Source of the DNA: Vitis vinifera
Lineage: Eukaryota; Streptophyta; Magnoliopsida; Vitales; Vitaceae
Assembly: GCF_030704535.1 (NCBI RefSeq)
Contig: NC_081821.1
Coordinates: 9,253,001 to 9,317,000 of the forward strand
Direction: 5' to 3'
DNA: 64,000 bases
The stretch's first letter is position 1. Each line of letters starts with the position of its first letter. The notes under the pieces were generated by a model that was not told where the DNA came from, did not search any database, and saw only the letters and a program-made list of their open reading frames with translations. This document shows, in pieces, positions 1 to 12,200 of the stretch. The position numbers and the translations under genes were made by a program.

Positions 1-1150
1 GGTTGGTGTTGTGAAAGAAATGAAGTCCATGTCTGCAACATTGGAGTACAAAAATGGACCATAGCATTATATAATGCCACCATAATGGCAACATGGATTG
101 GAATGATGGAGTTGTGTAAACCTTGGGACCACAAGGAATGGTTTCTTTTTTACTTGACTTGGGTTTGTCATCGGAGGGCTAAAATTGGCTGGTCTTCCAT
201 CCTTTAAAGAAGGTAGAAAAAGGCATATTACCCTTTATTTTGATCTTGCTAATAGGAATTGAAGATGATCCCTTTAAAGAAAAAAAAAATGGAGCAAGGT
301 TGGGTATTCCACCATTTGATGCAGAAGTGGAGAGTGGAAATGGGGAGGCCATTAGAATGATTGCAGACATTAAAAAGGGTCAGTCCAGGGCATAAGTAAA
401 GATTAAGCAACTTGATAAAGAAGGATGACCACAAAAGTCAAGAAAAAGGGGAATAGAAAAAGGAAAAGAAAGAGAAATGGAAAAGGTTGAGGACTGTTTA
501 GGAAACTGCAGGAACTCTCAAGCTGTTGGGCTTGGAATAATACAGAACATATCTGTTGCGATGGTGGATTTGTTACAATGACTGGAACTGATGTGTTTCG
601 GCTGTTTTTGATAAAACAAAGGTGCTTGAGCCCACTCACCCGTCTTGGAGCAGGTTGGTAGAAGGTGTGGTAGGTGCTTGTGTGGCAATTTCAAAATTGA
701 GGCTAAGGTTGTTCCATATTTGGTCCATCCCACACGCATCTTCTTCGAAAATTCTTTTATTATTAGAATATCTCAATAGGTCCTTGAGCCTATCCATTCC
801 CAGTAGGATTGGTGGAAGTGGAGTCAATGGATGGCGGGCTTGGTGACTAGATTGTGGGGAAGAGAACAAAAGGCCTCTAATAGTTACAGTAATGGTGACG
901 ACTCGTTCAGATGGAGAGGCATGGTACTTCAGCTTTAACAATCAAGGAGCAATTCATGGCCTTGTAGGTATGAAAGGAGACCTATCAAGCAAGTAGAGTA
1001 CTATAGGTAGTTGAAAAATTGTTTTCAAAACCGCAATAGAAGGGTTATCAATTCACGATTTAATAATTGACGTGGTTAAATCATGAACATATTAATAATA
1101 TCATAAATATATAATTTATATATTATAAAATTTAAAAATAATTAAAATAA
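1..1150. other. No gene recognised
   Basis: Only short open frames interrupted by stops on both strands. None carries a motif I recognise. Composition is less AT-rich than the following kilobase, so this may be the remnant of an old element or gene, but nothing specific supports a call. Confidence 0.4.
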
Positions 1151-1196
1151 ATAAATTTAAAAATTAATTAATGACAAAGCATCATCTAAATATAGA

Positions 1197-1352
1197 CAAA
1201 AACTCAAATAAAAAATAATTTTCATAATTATTATAAACATAATAGTATTTTTATTGCATAAATAATTAAATAGCTCAAACTTACAAAAACTCAAATAGAA
1301 AATAATTGTCATAATTATTATAAACATAATAGTATTTTTATAAATAATTAAA
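1197..1352. repeat. AT-rich 87-bp tandem duplication
   Basis: A unit starting CAAAAACTCAAATA at 1197 is repeated from 1284, a period of 87 bp. The second copy is slightly shorter and carries a few substitutions. There is no coding content. It accounts for the apparent repeats in the short minus-strand open frame here. Confidence 0.75.
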
Positions 1353-1439
1353 TCTCCACTAACCAAAGAAACACAGAAGGGGGTGATTTTGCAATTTTGG
1401 GTGTTTAGGGGACTTTTGAGATAAGGTTGTATAGTGAGG

Positions 1440-2327
1440 GTCATTATTAATTTATTAATTATTATAATGGTGGGTTTTGTGTTGTTCAGACTCTTGACAA
1501 GAAAAGGGAGCTTTGATAGCTAGATTGGTGTTGCAGTGTAAGGTTGTCGGTGGGAAAGGTTTGATATCCAAATGAGTGCTCATGTAGGTGGGGTGGGTAT
1601 GCAAATCTTTAGGGAGGGCTTGCTTCCTTACCAACGACGATGAAGTGGTTGTTGTTATCACTACAACAAGTGGGTGACAATGACGATGAAGGCACAATAA
1701 CAAGTAGTATGATCGGTGATGGTGCTGCTGAGAACTAAGTAATGAGGTGAGAAGATTGAGAGAGTGAAACTAAAATAGGATTTGGAAGTAGTAGGGAGTG
1801 AGACGAGACACCATTTCTCATTCAAAGATAGCAAAATGATGTCGTTTTAGTCTAACAAAGTTCTAAAAAAATTATTATTATTTGAACTATTTGGTTCACT
1901 AAGAACCATTTGGTTTAGGTGGTTCATCGGTTCAATCGTTAGTGTAGGTGATTCAACACTGGTTCAACCTTCAAATGGTCCAAAGGTTCAAACCGAATTG
2001 GAGAGCCAATCGGTCGACAATCGGACTAGTCGAACTAACCAATCTGATTTGGTTTTCAAAATATTAGTTGTTTTACATAATGGACCAATTGTTTGCTCAA
2101 GGAAAATGAAACTCTTTGGGTGTACCTAATATTCCCCAACTTACCTAGCTTAGACCCAATGACTTTAGATACCGTTAATATGAAAATCTTAAAAATGAAT
2201 TGGAACACTTTCTATGGAGTTGAATCAACGCCCAACATAACTAGTTGTAGGAGATGTTTTGGCCAATTAGTCTATTCTTGTTGGAATATCTTTAAATTAC
2301 TTTATTCCAAGTCTTAAATCATAAAAG
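1440..2327. other. No gene; AT-rich and low-complexity intergenic DNA
   Basis: No coding potential is visible. Around 1890-2060 the sequence is rich in GGTTCA/TGAACC-like words in both orientations, a style common at the ends of plant hAT-like elements. I could not define termini or a target duplication. Confidence 0.35.
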
Positions 2328-3215
2328 TGCCTCTAGATTTAATAGCAGAAGCAAAACTGCATATCAGAACAAGATACAGAGAACAAAGGTATCATACCTA
2401 AGATTTAGATGTTCCTAGATTAAATCTTGTCGATGAAGAGATATGTTGAAGGTGTAGTAATCATCATAGATCTCATAAACCCAATGATCTTCACAATGAT
2501 TTTTCCTTAAATCTTAACACTAAAAGGGTGGAATCCTTTCTAAGGTTAGTTATTAGAACCCTTCTCTCTCTAGAGTGAGTAGGAAAACTAAAAATGAAGC
2601 TCTAACTCTTAGGAGAGTTTATATAAGCTTATTGTGGGCTTAAGTGACTTGAACTCATCATAGGTTTGAGTCATTAATCCAACCTATTTAGGTCCTAATT
2701 GACTAATTAGTCATATTAGGTTCCAATTAATCAATTAGCTCAGTCTAGAGAAACCATTCACAAGTTCTTATGCAACCTTGCATTTTTACCAAAATGCCCT
2801 TATGCACAAATATGAATAAAAAACTCAACTAAGCGTAATAAATTATGTTATCAAAGAATATGAACTCAAAAGGGAACCATTAGAACCTATAAGAAAATAC
2901 TAACTTTCTTATAATCCAATTTTAAAATTGACTCAGCATCTCTTTATAAAGAGTCAATTGCATTTCAGTATTATATATATACAAAAACTCAAGTCTATGA
3001 TCTATTATCCACTGCATACAAACTCCGTATGAATTGGTGTCTATAATTTTACGATGTATGTTTTATTAAACTCTCAAGATTACCTCCTCAATCCTTAAGT
3101 TATAGATCATTTTATTATGTGATTAATTGACATACTATAACTTTTTAAGATATTTGTCCATTCCACTTAAGGAATTACTTCTATCATATATTTCATGATC
3201 ACATATCCTCAAGAT
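2328..3215 (-). mobile_element. Family-A LTR-like copy A (minus, truncated)
   Basis: Read on the minus strand, this matches the 3' part of the family-A sequence seen at 4594-6077. It shares the inner block that resembles the LTR end, the Tyr/Pro-free AT-rich leader, the promoter-like block with the ACTTAAGCC/AATTAATCAATTAG motifs, and the block ending in TGTGATCATGA. It stops abruptly at 3215 where copy B begins, so its 5' half is missing. The left limit is approximate. Confidence 0.65.
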
Positions 3216-4593
3216 TGTTGGATACAACCCTAGAAAAGCATGACATGATGTAACAGATTTTAAATTTATTAATAAATTTATTTATTTATGATTTTAGTTT
3301 TCTTCATTATTCCTTTATGCATTAATTAGTTATTTGAATATTTACGCTCATATCACTTAGATTATACATGACTTGGATGCATTAAGAGTTGCATAGAAGA
3401 TCTAAGTCATCGATTCCTTGTAAATGATAAGTGGTTCATAGTTAGTTTATGGATTTAAACAATTTAGTAGAGATTGTAATGCACTACTTCCTAAATGGAA
3501 AGATGACTTGTCTTGGACATCGGGATGGTTTTCCCATGGTGAGTGTAATAATATGTATAGTTACATATTGGATAGGATTTACGATGAATCATGACATTAG
3601 TTATTGAATAGTCATGATTTGTCAAGCCACTATACTGCATGAATTCTTAACCTTAAGAGAATATTAAGTTTACACTGAAATCAACATGAGACTTTGACAT
3701 ATGGGTGAGACCCTAAGGTGATCACATATTTCTTATGGATTGGGTTATTTTTTATGAAAACTGATGGCAACAAGCATTTTCAATAGAGGCACCATGATAT
3801 CTCATGGGATTGAGATTGCGTGTCTTTTTGGGTGATCCTAAGGACATCTAATTAGGAAAACCATGGTAATATTAATTCCTTTAATGGAATTTGACATATG
3901 CTCTTATGAGCTAGAGTATGTTTGTTGATCACATAATAGGAGGATTTGTAACTTAATGATTAGAGACATAATATTGAGATGTTGATAACATTACCTTATT
4001 AGATTATAGACATTAATTCATAGGGAGTCTACATGTAGTGGATACAACCCAAGCTTTGATTTATTGTAATTAAATAAGATATTGGAGTGTAGTGTTGAAT
4101 AAACTTTAGAATTAGATTATGAAAGAGCAAGTATTTTCTGATGGGTCCTAGTGGTCCCCACTTGAATTCCTATTTTATGGTGGCATGTATGTTTGGGGAA
4201 TTTTGGGTTTGTAGTTTAAAGTGTGCACAATGACATTTTGGTAAAAACACAATTGTACTAAATCTTATGAATGGACTTTTTGAATTAGGTTAATTAATTA
4301 ATTTGCTCTATTGGGTTCTAGTTAATTAATTAAGACTTAAGTGAGCTAGATTAGGTGACTTAAGCTCAATTTGGGTTCAAATCACTTAAATCCATAAGGA
4401 AGCCTATAAATATTCTCTTAGGATTTAAAACTTTAGACTTTCGTATTTTGCTTTCCAAAAAGTGAGAAAAAACCTTAGCTACCTTTAAGAAAGAAAGAGA
4501 AGTTCACCATTTTTTTGTAAATCTTAAAGTGAAAAGCAATATGGGAATGACTTTTATGAAATGGAACTAAGTGAAGGAAACTAAATTAATAAT
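3216..4593 (+). mobile_element. Family-A LTR-like copy B (plus)
   Basis: Begins TGTTGGATACAACCC at 3216 and follows the same order of blocks as copy C: the AGCATGACATGATGTAACA start, the AGATTGTAATGCACTACTTCC block, the ATATCTCATGGGATTGAGA block, the (C)CTATAAATATTCTC TATA-like box near 4404, then a leader. The distal end is shorter than in C and I could not define the terminal CA. Copy C starts directly after it. No internal retroviral-type coding region lies in or next to it, so it behaves like a solo or truncated LTR. Confidence 0.7.
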
Positions 4594-6077
4594 TGTTGGG
4601 ATTGAGCCCTTAAAATCAAGAAATAATGTAACAAAGTTAGACTTAACTATCCTTTAACTATTCTTTTGGTGTATTGACATTGATTTGAGTATTCAGTTCA
4701 TGTCTCTTACATTGTACATGACTTGAGTGTATTAGAAGTTGCATAAAAAATACAAGTCATGGATTCCTTGTAAGTAGATAGGTTGTCTATAGTTGGTTCA
4801 TGGATTTGGGCAATCCAGTAGAGATTGTAATGCACCACCTCCTAATTGGAGGGATGACTTATCTTGATCGTCGGGATGAGTTTCTCATGGTGAATGTACT
4901 AGTATATGTGATGCACACTGGATAGGACCTACGATGAATCATGGTGTAAGGCTATCAATTGTCATGATTCATCAAACTACTATACTACATGGACTCTCAA
5001 CCTTGAGAGGATATTAAGTTTGTGCTAAAATCAACAAGAGGCTTTGACCTATGGGTGAGATCCTAAAGTGATCATATATCTCTATGGATTGGGTTACTAT
5101 TGATGGAGGTTGTTAACAATAGGTATTCTTAGTATAGAACCATGATATCTCATGAGATTAAGGCAATGTGTCCCTATGGGTGAACCAAAGGACATGTGAT
5201 CATGAAATTTGTGTCCACGGTAATTCCTTTAGTGGAATTTGACATATACTCCTTGGAGTTAGAGTACATCAGTTGATTACATAATAAGTGAGATATGTAA
5301 CTCAAGGATTTGAAAGACAATCTTGATAGGTGATAACACTACCTTGTTAGATTATAAACATCAGTTCACGAGGAGTCTACATATAGTGGATAGTACGTCA
5401 CGAACCCAAACACTTAGTGTCTTGTTATTATTTACATAAGATATTGGAGTTCAATTGATTATCTATAGTAGGATGTTGAATCAACTTCAAAATTGGATTC
5501 TGAGGGAGCCAGTACTCTTATGGGTCCCAATGGTCCCCATTTTGAACTCATATACCTTATTGGCACAAATTATGAGAGTCGGATTAGCTCTAGGTTCATT
5601 TTTGTGCTTAAAAGCGTTTTGGTAATTATGAAAGGTTGCACAAGGATAAATGAACAAAGTCTTTGAATTGGGCTAATTGATTAATTAGTAAGGCCTATTA
5701 GGTTAATTAATCAATTAGGACCCATTTTGGGCTAGATTAAGTGACCCAAGGCCATATGGGCTCAAGTCACTTAAACCTAATTAGGATCCTTATAAATATC
5801 TTATAGGGGTTAAGATTTCCATAACTTTTGTCTTCCACCATCCAAAGAGAAAAAAAATCATAACCTCCACCCTCATTTTCTCCCAATCAGAAGTGTACCA
5901 AGAACAAGGTTGAGTCATTGGGCGGATACAAGACTTCTAACAACTTCAACGTTATCTTCAACACTTGGAATTTAAGGTTTGGGAACATCCAAACCTAAAG
6001 GTTAGTACTTTAACCCTAAAAGATCAATTTTTAAAAAATTGGTATTACTTTCGTTGCTTAGATCTAAGATGCTAAGC
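4594..6077 (+). mobile_element. Family-A LTR-like copy C (plus)
   Basis: Starts TGTTGGGATTGAGCCC at 4594 and includes a TATA-like TATAAATATC near 5790, about two thirds of the way in. It ends with GCTTAGATCTAAGATGC at 6057-6073. The same terminal block appears inverted at the inner edge of copy D, where it is followed by the terminal CCAACA. C and D therefore face each other as a roughly 1.5-kb inverted repeat around a unique centre. Confidence 0.75.
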
Positions 6078-6910
6078 TTTCCACAATCCAACTTAGTGTA
6101 TAGAAATTAAAGAGAACAAAAGCCTTTTAAGTAATATGATCTTAAGTTTTAGGATCCTTGGTCGCTTGCGATCAACCCGAGCTCTAAAACTTAAAATTGC
6201 ATCTAAAACCTAATTTTCTTTTTTTAAAATAGACTCCTAAAACCATCAAATAAATGAGATGGATTACTAGTTTAAGATTTGACCTTTTAACTTTTCATAC
6301 TCTTTATAGCTTTGTTATAGGGTAGATAACAATAAAGAATATCATGATAACTAATGATCAAGAGTTACCAAGAATCACTAGTATCGGGTAATAACTTACC
6401 GTATCATTCCCCAAACTAACTCACAAGAATAGAATAAAAAAAATGATAAATTGTAACTCAATCAATAATTAATCTCATTGTTATAATGACTTACCCATTG
6501 TCCCTATAAGTTTCCTAACCCTTAAGTTTTCATGCTTCAAGCTCCAAGTTGGCTTTTTATCCTCTCATGGGGGTGAAGTCACAATCACAATCCATAAAAA
6601 AGTAAAATTCCATAATTTGAATTAAAAAAAAAACTAAAAACAATATACTTAATAAAAAAATAAAAGAAATAAACCAAAGTTCTCATCTTCTTCCACATTT
6701 AATGTTAAACTCCCAGAAAAGATCCAAGATGTCTAAACCTTAGAACTAAGAGAGTTTATATAGTATCATCAATGACCTAACATGTGGCACACTGTCATTG
6801 GCCACTTATTACAAGGAAAAGTCATAAACAACCTAAAAAACTTCAAAAATTACGAGTTCTAAATGAATACAATGCATTTCAAATGGGATGAGGCATTTGG
6901 AACTCATTTC
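6078..6910 (+). mobile_element. Fragment related to the 11338-13200 solo LTR
   Basis: From TTTCCACAATCCAAC onward this is closely similar, block by block, to about 11640-12520: GATCCTTGGTCGC, ACTAGTATCGGGTAATAAC, GTATCATTCC, and TTTTTATCCTCTCATGGG. It lies between inverted copies C and D, which are probably later insertions into or beside it. It is non-coding. Confidence 0.7.
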
Positions 6911-8437
6911 TGTTGGCATCTTAGATCTAAGCAATGAAAACAATAACAATTTTTTTAAAATTGATATTTTAGGGTTAAAGAACTAACCTTTAAGTTTGAA
7001 TGTTCCCAAACCTTAAAATCCAAGTGTTGAAGATGACCTTGAAGTTGTTAGAAGTCTCATAAACCCACAATCTTCTGCCCGATGACTCAACCTTGTTCTT
7101 GGCACACTTTCGATAGGAATGAAAAAAAAGATGAAGGCTATGACTCTCTTTCTCTCTGGATGGTGGAAGATAGAAGTTATGGAAACCCTGACCCCTAAGG
7201 GGTATTTATAGGGTTCCTAATTAGGCTTAAGTGACTTAAACCCACATGGGCTTAGGTCACTTAATATAGCCTAAAATGGGTCCTAATCGATTAATTAACT
7301 TAATAAGGCTTACTAATTAATCAATTAGTGCAATCCAGAGACCTTATTCACTTATACTTGTGTAATCTTGCATAATTACCAAAATGTCCTTATGCGCAAA
7401 AGTGAACCTAGAACCAATCCAACCCTCATAATCCATGCCAACAAAGCATATGAGTTTAAAGTGAGGATCACTAGAATCCATAAGAGTACTGGCTCCCTCA
7501 TAATCTAATTTTGAAGTTGATTCAACATCCTACTACAAAGAATCAACTGAACTCCAATATCCTATGTAAATAACAACGAGACACTATGTGCTCGGATCCA
7601 TGATCTGCTATCCATTGTGTTCAATCTCTCCATGAACTGATGTCCATAGTCTAACAAGGTGAAAACTATCAATCTTTCAAACTATCTTTACTATCCTTGT
7701 ATTATAGATCTTCCTATTGTGTATTCAATTGACATGTCTTAGTTATCAAAAAGCCTATGTCAAGTTCTACTTAAAGAACTACTATAACCATAGTTTCCAT
7801 GAACACACCTCCTTAGGATCACCCAAGAGGACACACTGTCTCAATTCCATGAGATATCATGGTGTCTCTATTGAGAATACTTATTACTATCGACTTCCAT
7901 CAATAGTGACCCAATCCATAGGGAATATATGATCAGCTTATGACCTCATCCATAGGTCAAAGTTATTGTTAACTTTAACACAAACTCAACATTCTCTCAA
8001 GGTTAAGAGACAACACAATGAAACAACTTGGTGAGGTTATCACTACTTGACAGTCTTCAGTCATGACTCATCGTAGGTCCTGTTCAATGTGTAACCATAC
8101 ACAATAGTGTACTCACCATGGGAAACCCATCCCAATAGCCAATACCAACCATCCCTCCAATTAGGAGGTGGTGTACTACAACCTCTAATGGGTTGCCTAG
8201 ACCCATGAACTAGTTGTAAACAAGTCATTTATTTACAAGGAACCCATGACTTAGATATTCTGTACAATCCCTAATGCACCTAAGTCACGTACAATGCAAA
8301 AGATGTAGATAAGAATGCTCATAAAGTATAATACATGGAATAAGGATATATAAAAGTGAAACTAGAACATCATTAAATAAATAACGTATTCCAAATTTAT
8401 TACATCATGTTATGCTTTTAAGGGCTCTATCCTAATA
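6911..8437 (-). mobile_element. Family-A solo LTR-like copy D (minus)
   Basis: On the minus strand it runs from a TGTTGG-like start (mutated, at 8437) to GATGCCAACA at 6911-6920, giving TG..CA-type ends. The flanks are ATTTC (6906-6910) and GTTTC (8438-8442), a plausible 5-bp target duplication with one substitution. Length 1527 bp. No gag/pol adjoins it. The TATA-like box on the minus strand lies near 7205-7212. Confidence 0.7.
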
Positions 8438-8699
8438 GTTTCAACGTGTCTCAGGGTTCAAACTTGATCACTAGTGGTTGAGTTTGATATTTGGATGAGT
8501 CCTAAGTCAATTTTGAACTCATAAGTGGAAAGAAATGGCTCAATTTGAAATCAAAATGGTGAGTTTGAAATTCACAGGAAATTTCGAAACTCACCCATTG
8601 CCTATGCAAAAACTCCATGTTTTCAGGTTTAAAATGCATGCCTTTTGATTGAAATTGGTAGTAAGGGGATTCTAACTTAGCTTATTCCAAATGTTTCCT

Positions 8700-9170
8700 T
8701 GCATTTCTTGGATTGAGATTTTCCATAGATTTAGATTTAGATTTAATAAATTTACTTAGCTAAATTGTTTAATTAATTTAATTACCAATAATTAGTATAT
8801 TTGGAATATGTTCATATTAAATGATTATTTAATTTGATTTTCACATTCATTTATAATTAATTAGTTTATTTTGTAGATTTCTCATATATTTAAATTTAGT
8901 AAATTAACTTAGCTAAATTATTTAATTAATTTAATTAACAATAATTAGTACATTTGGAATATGTTCATATTAAATTATTATTTAATTTTATTTTCACATT
9001 CAATTATAATTAATTAGTATATTTTGTAGATTTCTTATAGATTTAGATTTAGTAAATTAACTTAGCTAAATTATTTAATTAATTTAGCTATTAGCATAAA
9101 TTAGTGTATTTGGAATATGTTCATTTACATGATTATTTAATTTTATTTTCACATTCAATTGCAACATGTT
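8700..9170. repeat. Three AT-rich tandem units of about 150 bp
   Basis: Each unit carries TTAGCTAAATT, TTTAATTAATTTA, GGAATATGTTCAT and TTTTCACATTCA in the same order. The GGAATATGTTCAT anchor falls at 8813, 8956 and 9112, giving periods of 143 and 156 bp. The array ends about 70 bp before the first exon of the hAT transposase remnant and may belong to that element. Confidence 0.8.
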
Positions 9171-9237
9171 AATTTTAAATGTTTACTTTTTTTTTTTTTT
9201 ACATTGAAATCACATTCAATTGTATTTTTTTTTTTGC

Positions 9238-12200
9238 AGTAGATTTAGAATGGATAGTGCAAGTGGAGGTGATCCTCCCATGGCAAGGTGGGATCCAGCT
9301 TGGAAGTATTGTTCACCAATAGAAGGAAGCAGAAATTGGACAATTTGTAATTTCTGTGGACTATTGATGAAAAGTGGAGGCATCACGTGATTCAAGTTCC
9401 ATTTAATGCATAAAGACTCGTATAACAACACCAAAAAGTGTCCTAGAGTACCCCCCAAAGTGAAAGAAGAGATACGATCGATGGTGCATGACAAAACTAA
9501 AGCAAAAACAAAGAAAGTTGTAGATATTCAAGAGATTCGTGCTCAATTACATGGCACAATGGGGGCTAATGATACACAACTGATAGATGAAGATGTCAAG
9601 GATCAAGATGTGTATATGTATCCAAAAAATATGCATCCCGATGAACGAGATGCATATTGATCTACAGTTCGTGCCTCGAAAGCGATAAAATGGGAGCAAC
9701 AACAATATGAGAGCATCATAGGAAGCAAACGTAAAATAGGGGAGTCTTCGCATCCTACTGGTGCACCAACGATGATGCGAAAATCACAAAGTATGTGACA
9801 TTCGGACCAATCGCTACCTATTGCCCCTTCGCTCTACAAGTATTTTGCAACAAGACAAATATCAAAGATATATTCAAGGGTGGTTCAATTAAAGAAATGA
9901 TGGGATGCTTAATAAGAAAATTCTTCATTTATGGAGCGTCGCACCCCAAAAAGCAAACCCTCATCACTTTAAGAATATGATTATTGGTACACAACAAGCA
10001 AGTGATTACTCATTTTTGAATTGTTATATTGTTTTAGACTTTTAATAAGTGTAGTCTTTTGTGACATGTTTTAAATATTTATTATATATGAATTGTAGGA
10101 ATGAGAATCGAACCTCCATCTCCATATGAAATAAAGAACAAGTACTTGAAAATGGAGTAGAAAAAAATGGAAGTTTATGTGAACTAACAAAAAAAAATGG
10201 AAGACATATAGGTGCATAATAATGTCAGATGGATGGACAGGGCCCACGGAATTAAGTATTATTAATTTCATGGTCTATTCAAAAGAGACCATGATGTTCC
10301 TTAAGTCAGTCGATGCATCAACAATATCAAAGACCACAATTATATATAAGAGCTATTGAAGTTTGTTATCAAAAAAGTCGACAAAGAAAATGTGGTCCAA
10401 ATTGTCACAGATAACGGATGGGTGTTCATGAAAGCAATAAAGCTGTTGATGAAGAAGTTTAACTTATATTAGACTCCGTGTGTGATGCACTGCATTGAAT
10501 TAATATTTGAAGACATTGGCAAAAGACTCAGTGTTGTAGATGTGATAAACAATGGTCGCAAGATAACCAAATTCATTTATAACCATGGTTGGTTACTTGC
10601 ACAAATGAGAAAGTATTGTGGTGGAGGCATTGTTCGATCGAGAGCTACAAGGTTTGCTACCAATTATATTGCTCTTGATGGTCTTCTTAAAAAAAATGGT
10701 TGATTTGAAAAGATTGTTTATGAATGATGAATAAGCATAACACAAGCTCAGTCAGACAAAAGTTGGACGAGATTTGGAACAATTAATGTTTGACCATTCG
10801 TATTGGGACAAAGTGACAAATATAGTTTAATTGTATGAGCCATTATATGTGGTGCTTCGACTTATGGATTCTAAAGTTGCTCCTACAATGTCGTTTGTGT
10901 ACCAGCTTATGCATGTGATAAAAAAGAACCTCATTTGTCAAGGAACTGGAGATTAGATCTTCAAAATAATAAAAGATTGTTGGGAACAAACACTGAGACA
11001 TCCACTTCATGCAATAGGTACTTAAGTACTATATATCTTTATAAGTTTTTACTCTTAGTTTATTTAATTTTCTCTAACAAAATACTAAATCTACTTAATT
11101 TTATTGTAGCATACTTCTTAAATCCAAGATCTCAATATAGGCGTGGAGTTGGTAGTGATCTGGAACTACTTTAAACGGTCTATGATGTTTTTGCAAAATT
11201 AGACCCAACTACTGAATCTTTTGGTCAATTTGGAAATGAGGTAAATAAAAAACGGTTCTTTTACTCAATTTAATAAATCAATAATTTCATTCATCAATTA
11301 TTTTGAACGTTTACTAACAAATATGATATTAACATACTGACCGTAAATCTCTATTGTAAAGAAAATACTAAAGTCTAAATACATGATAACTTTGGCCAAG
11401 AAAAACCAGATACAGAGTTACCACAACTTAGTAGTGTTCCAGGTTGTTGTCCTCTAAGATCAACTCTAATATGTTTATTTGTTCTTAGATTCAAATGATT
11501 AATTATTTACTAAAGGTAAGAAATATCTAATTCAAACGAATTAGAATAAAATATGGATGAAAATTTCCTAAATGAACCTATTTAAATTATAGAATAATTA
11601 CTGATTTTTAATTCAATTAATTCAAGTTTGGGGTTTTCCACAATCTAACTTAAGATATAGAAATAGAGAGAACAAGGGTTTTTAAGTAGTGTGATCTTAA
11701 GTTTTGGGATCCTTAGCCGCTCACGATCAACTTGAGTTCTATAACTCAAAATTGCTTCGAAACCTAATTTTTTTTTTCATTTTTAAAATAAATTCCTAAA
11801 ACCATCAAATGAATGAGATTGATTACTAGTTTAAGATTTGACTTTTTAGCCCTTCCTACTCTTTATAGCTTTGTTTTGGGCAAATAACAATAGGGAAAAC
11901 CATGATAACTAATGATCAAGAGGTACCAAGAATTACTAGTATCGGGTAATAACCTACCGTATCATTCCCTAAACTAACTCACAAGGATAGGATAAAAATT
12001 GATAAATTGTAACTCAACCAATAATTAATCTCATTGTCATAATAATTTACCCATTGTTCTTGCAAGTTTCTAGCCCTTAGGTTTTCATACTTTAAGCCCC
12101 AAGTTGGTTTTTTATCCTCTTATGGGCATGTCTTCACATACATAAGCCATAAAAGAATAAGAAAAAACCATTCTTGATGTTAAAGGAATTAAAAACAATA

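Noticed and set aside
8452..8463. CAGGGTTCAAAC as the left end of the hAT transposase element
   Set aside because: No matching inverted end or 8-bp duplication was found near 14.5-14.9 kb, so it is only mentioned as a lead.
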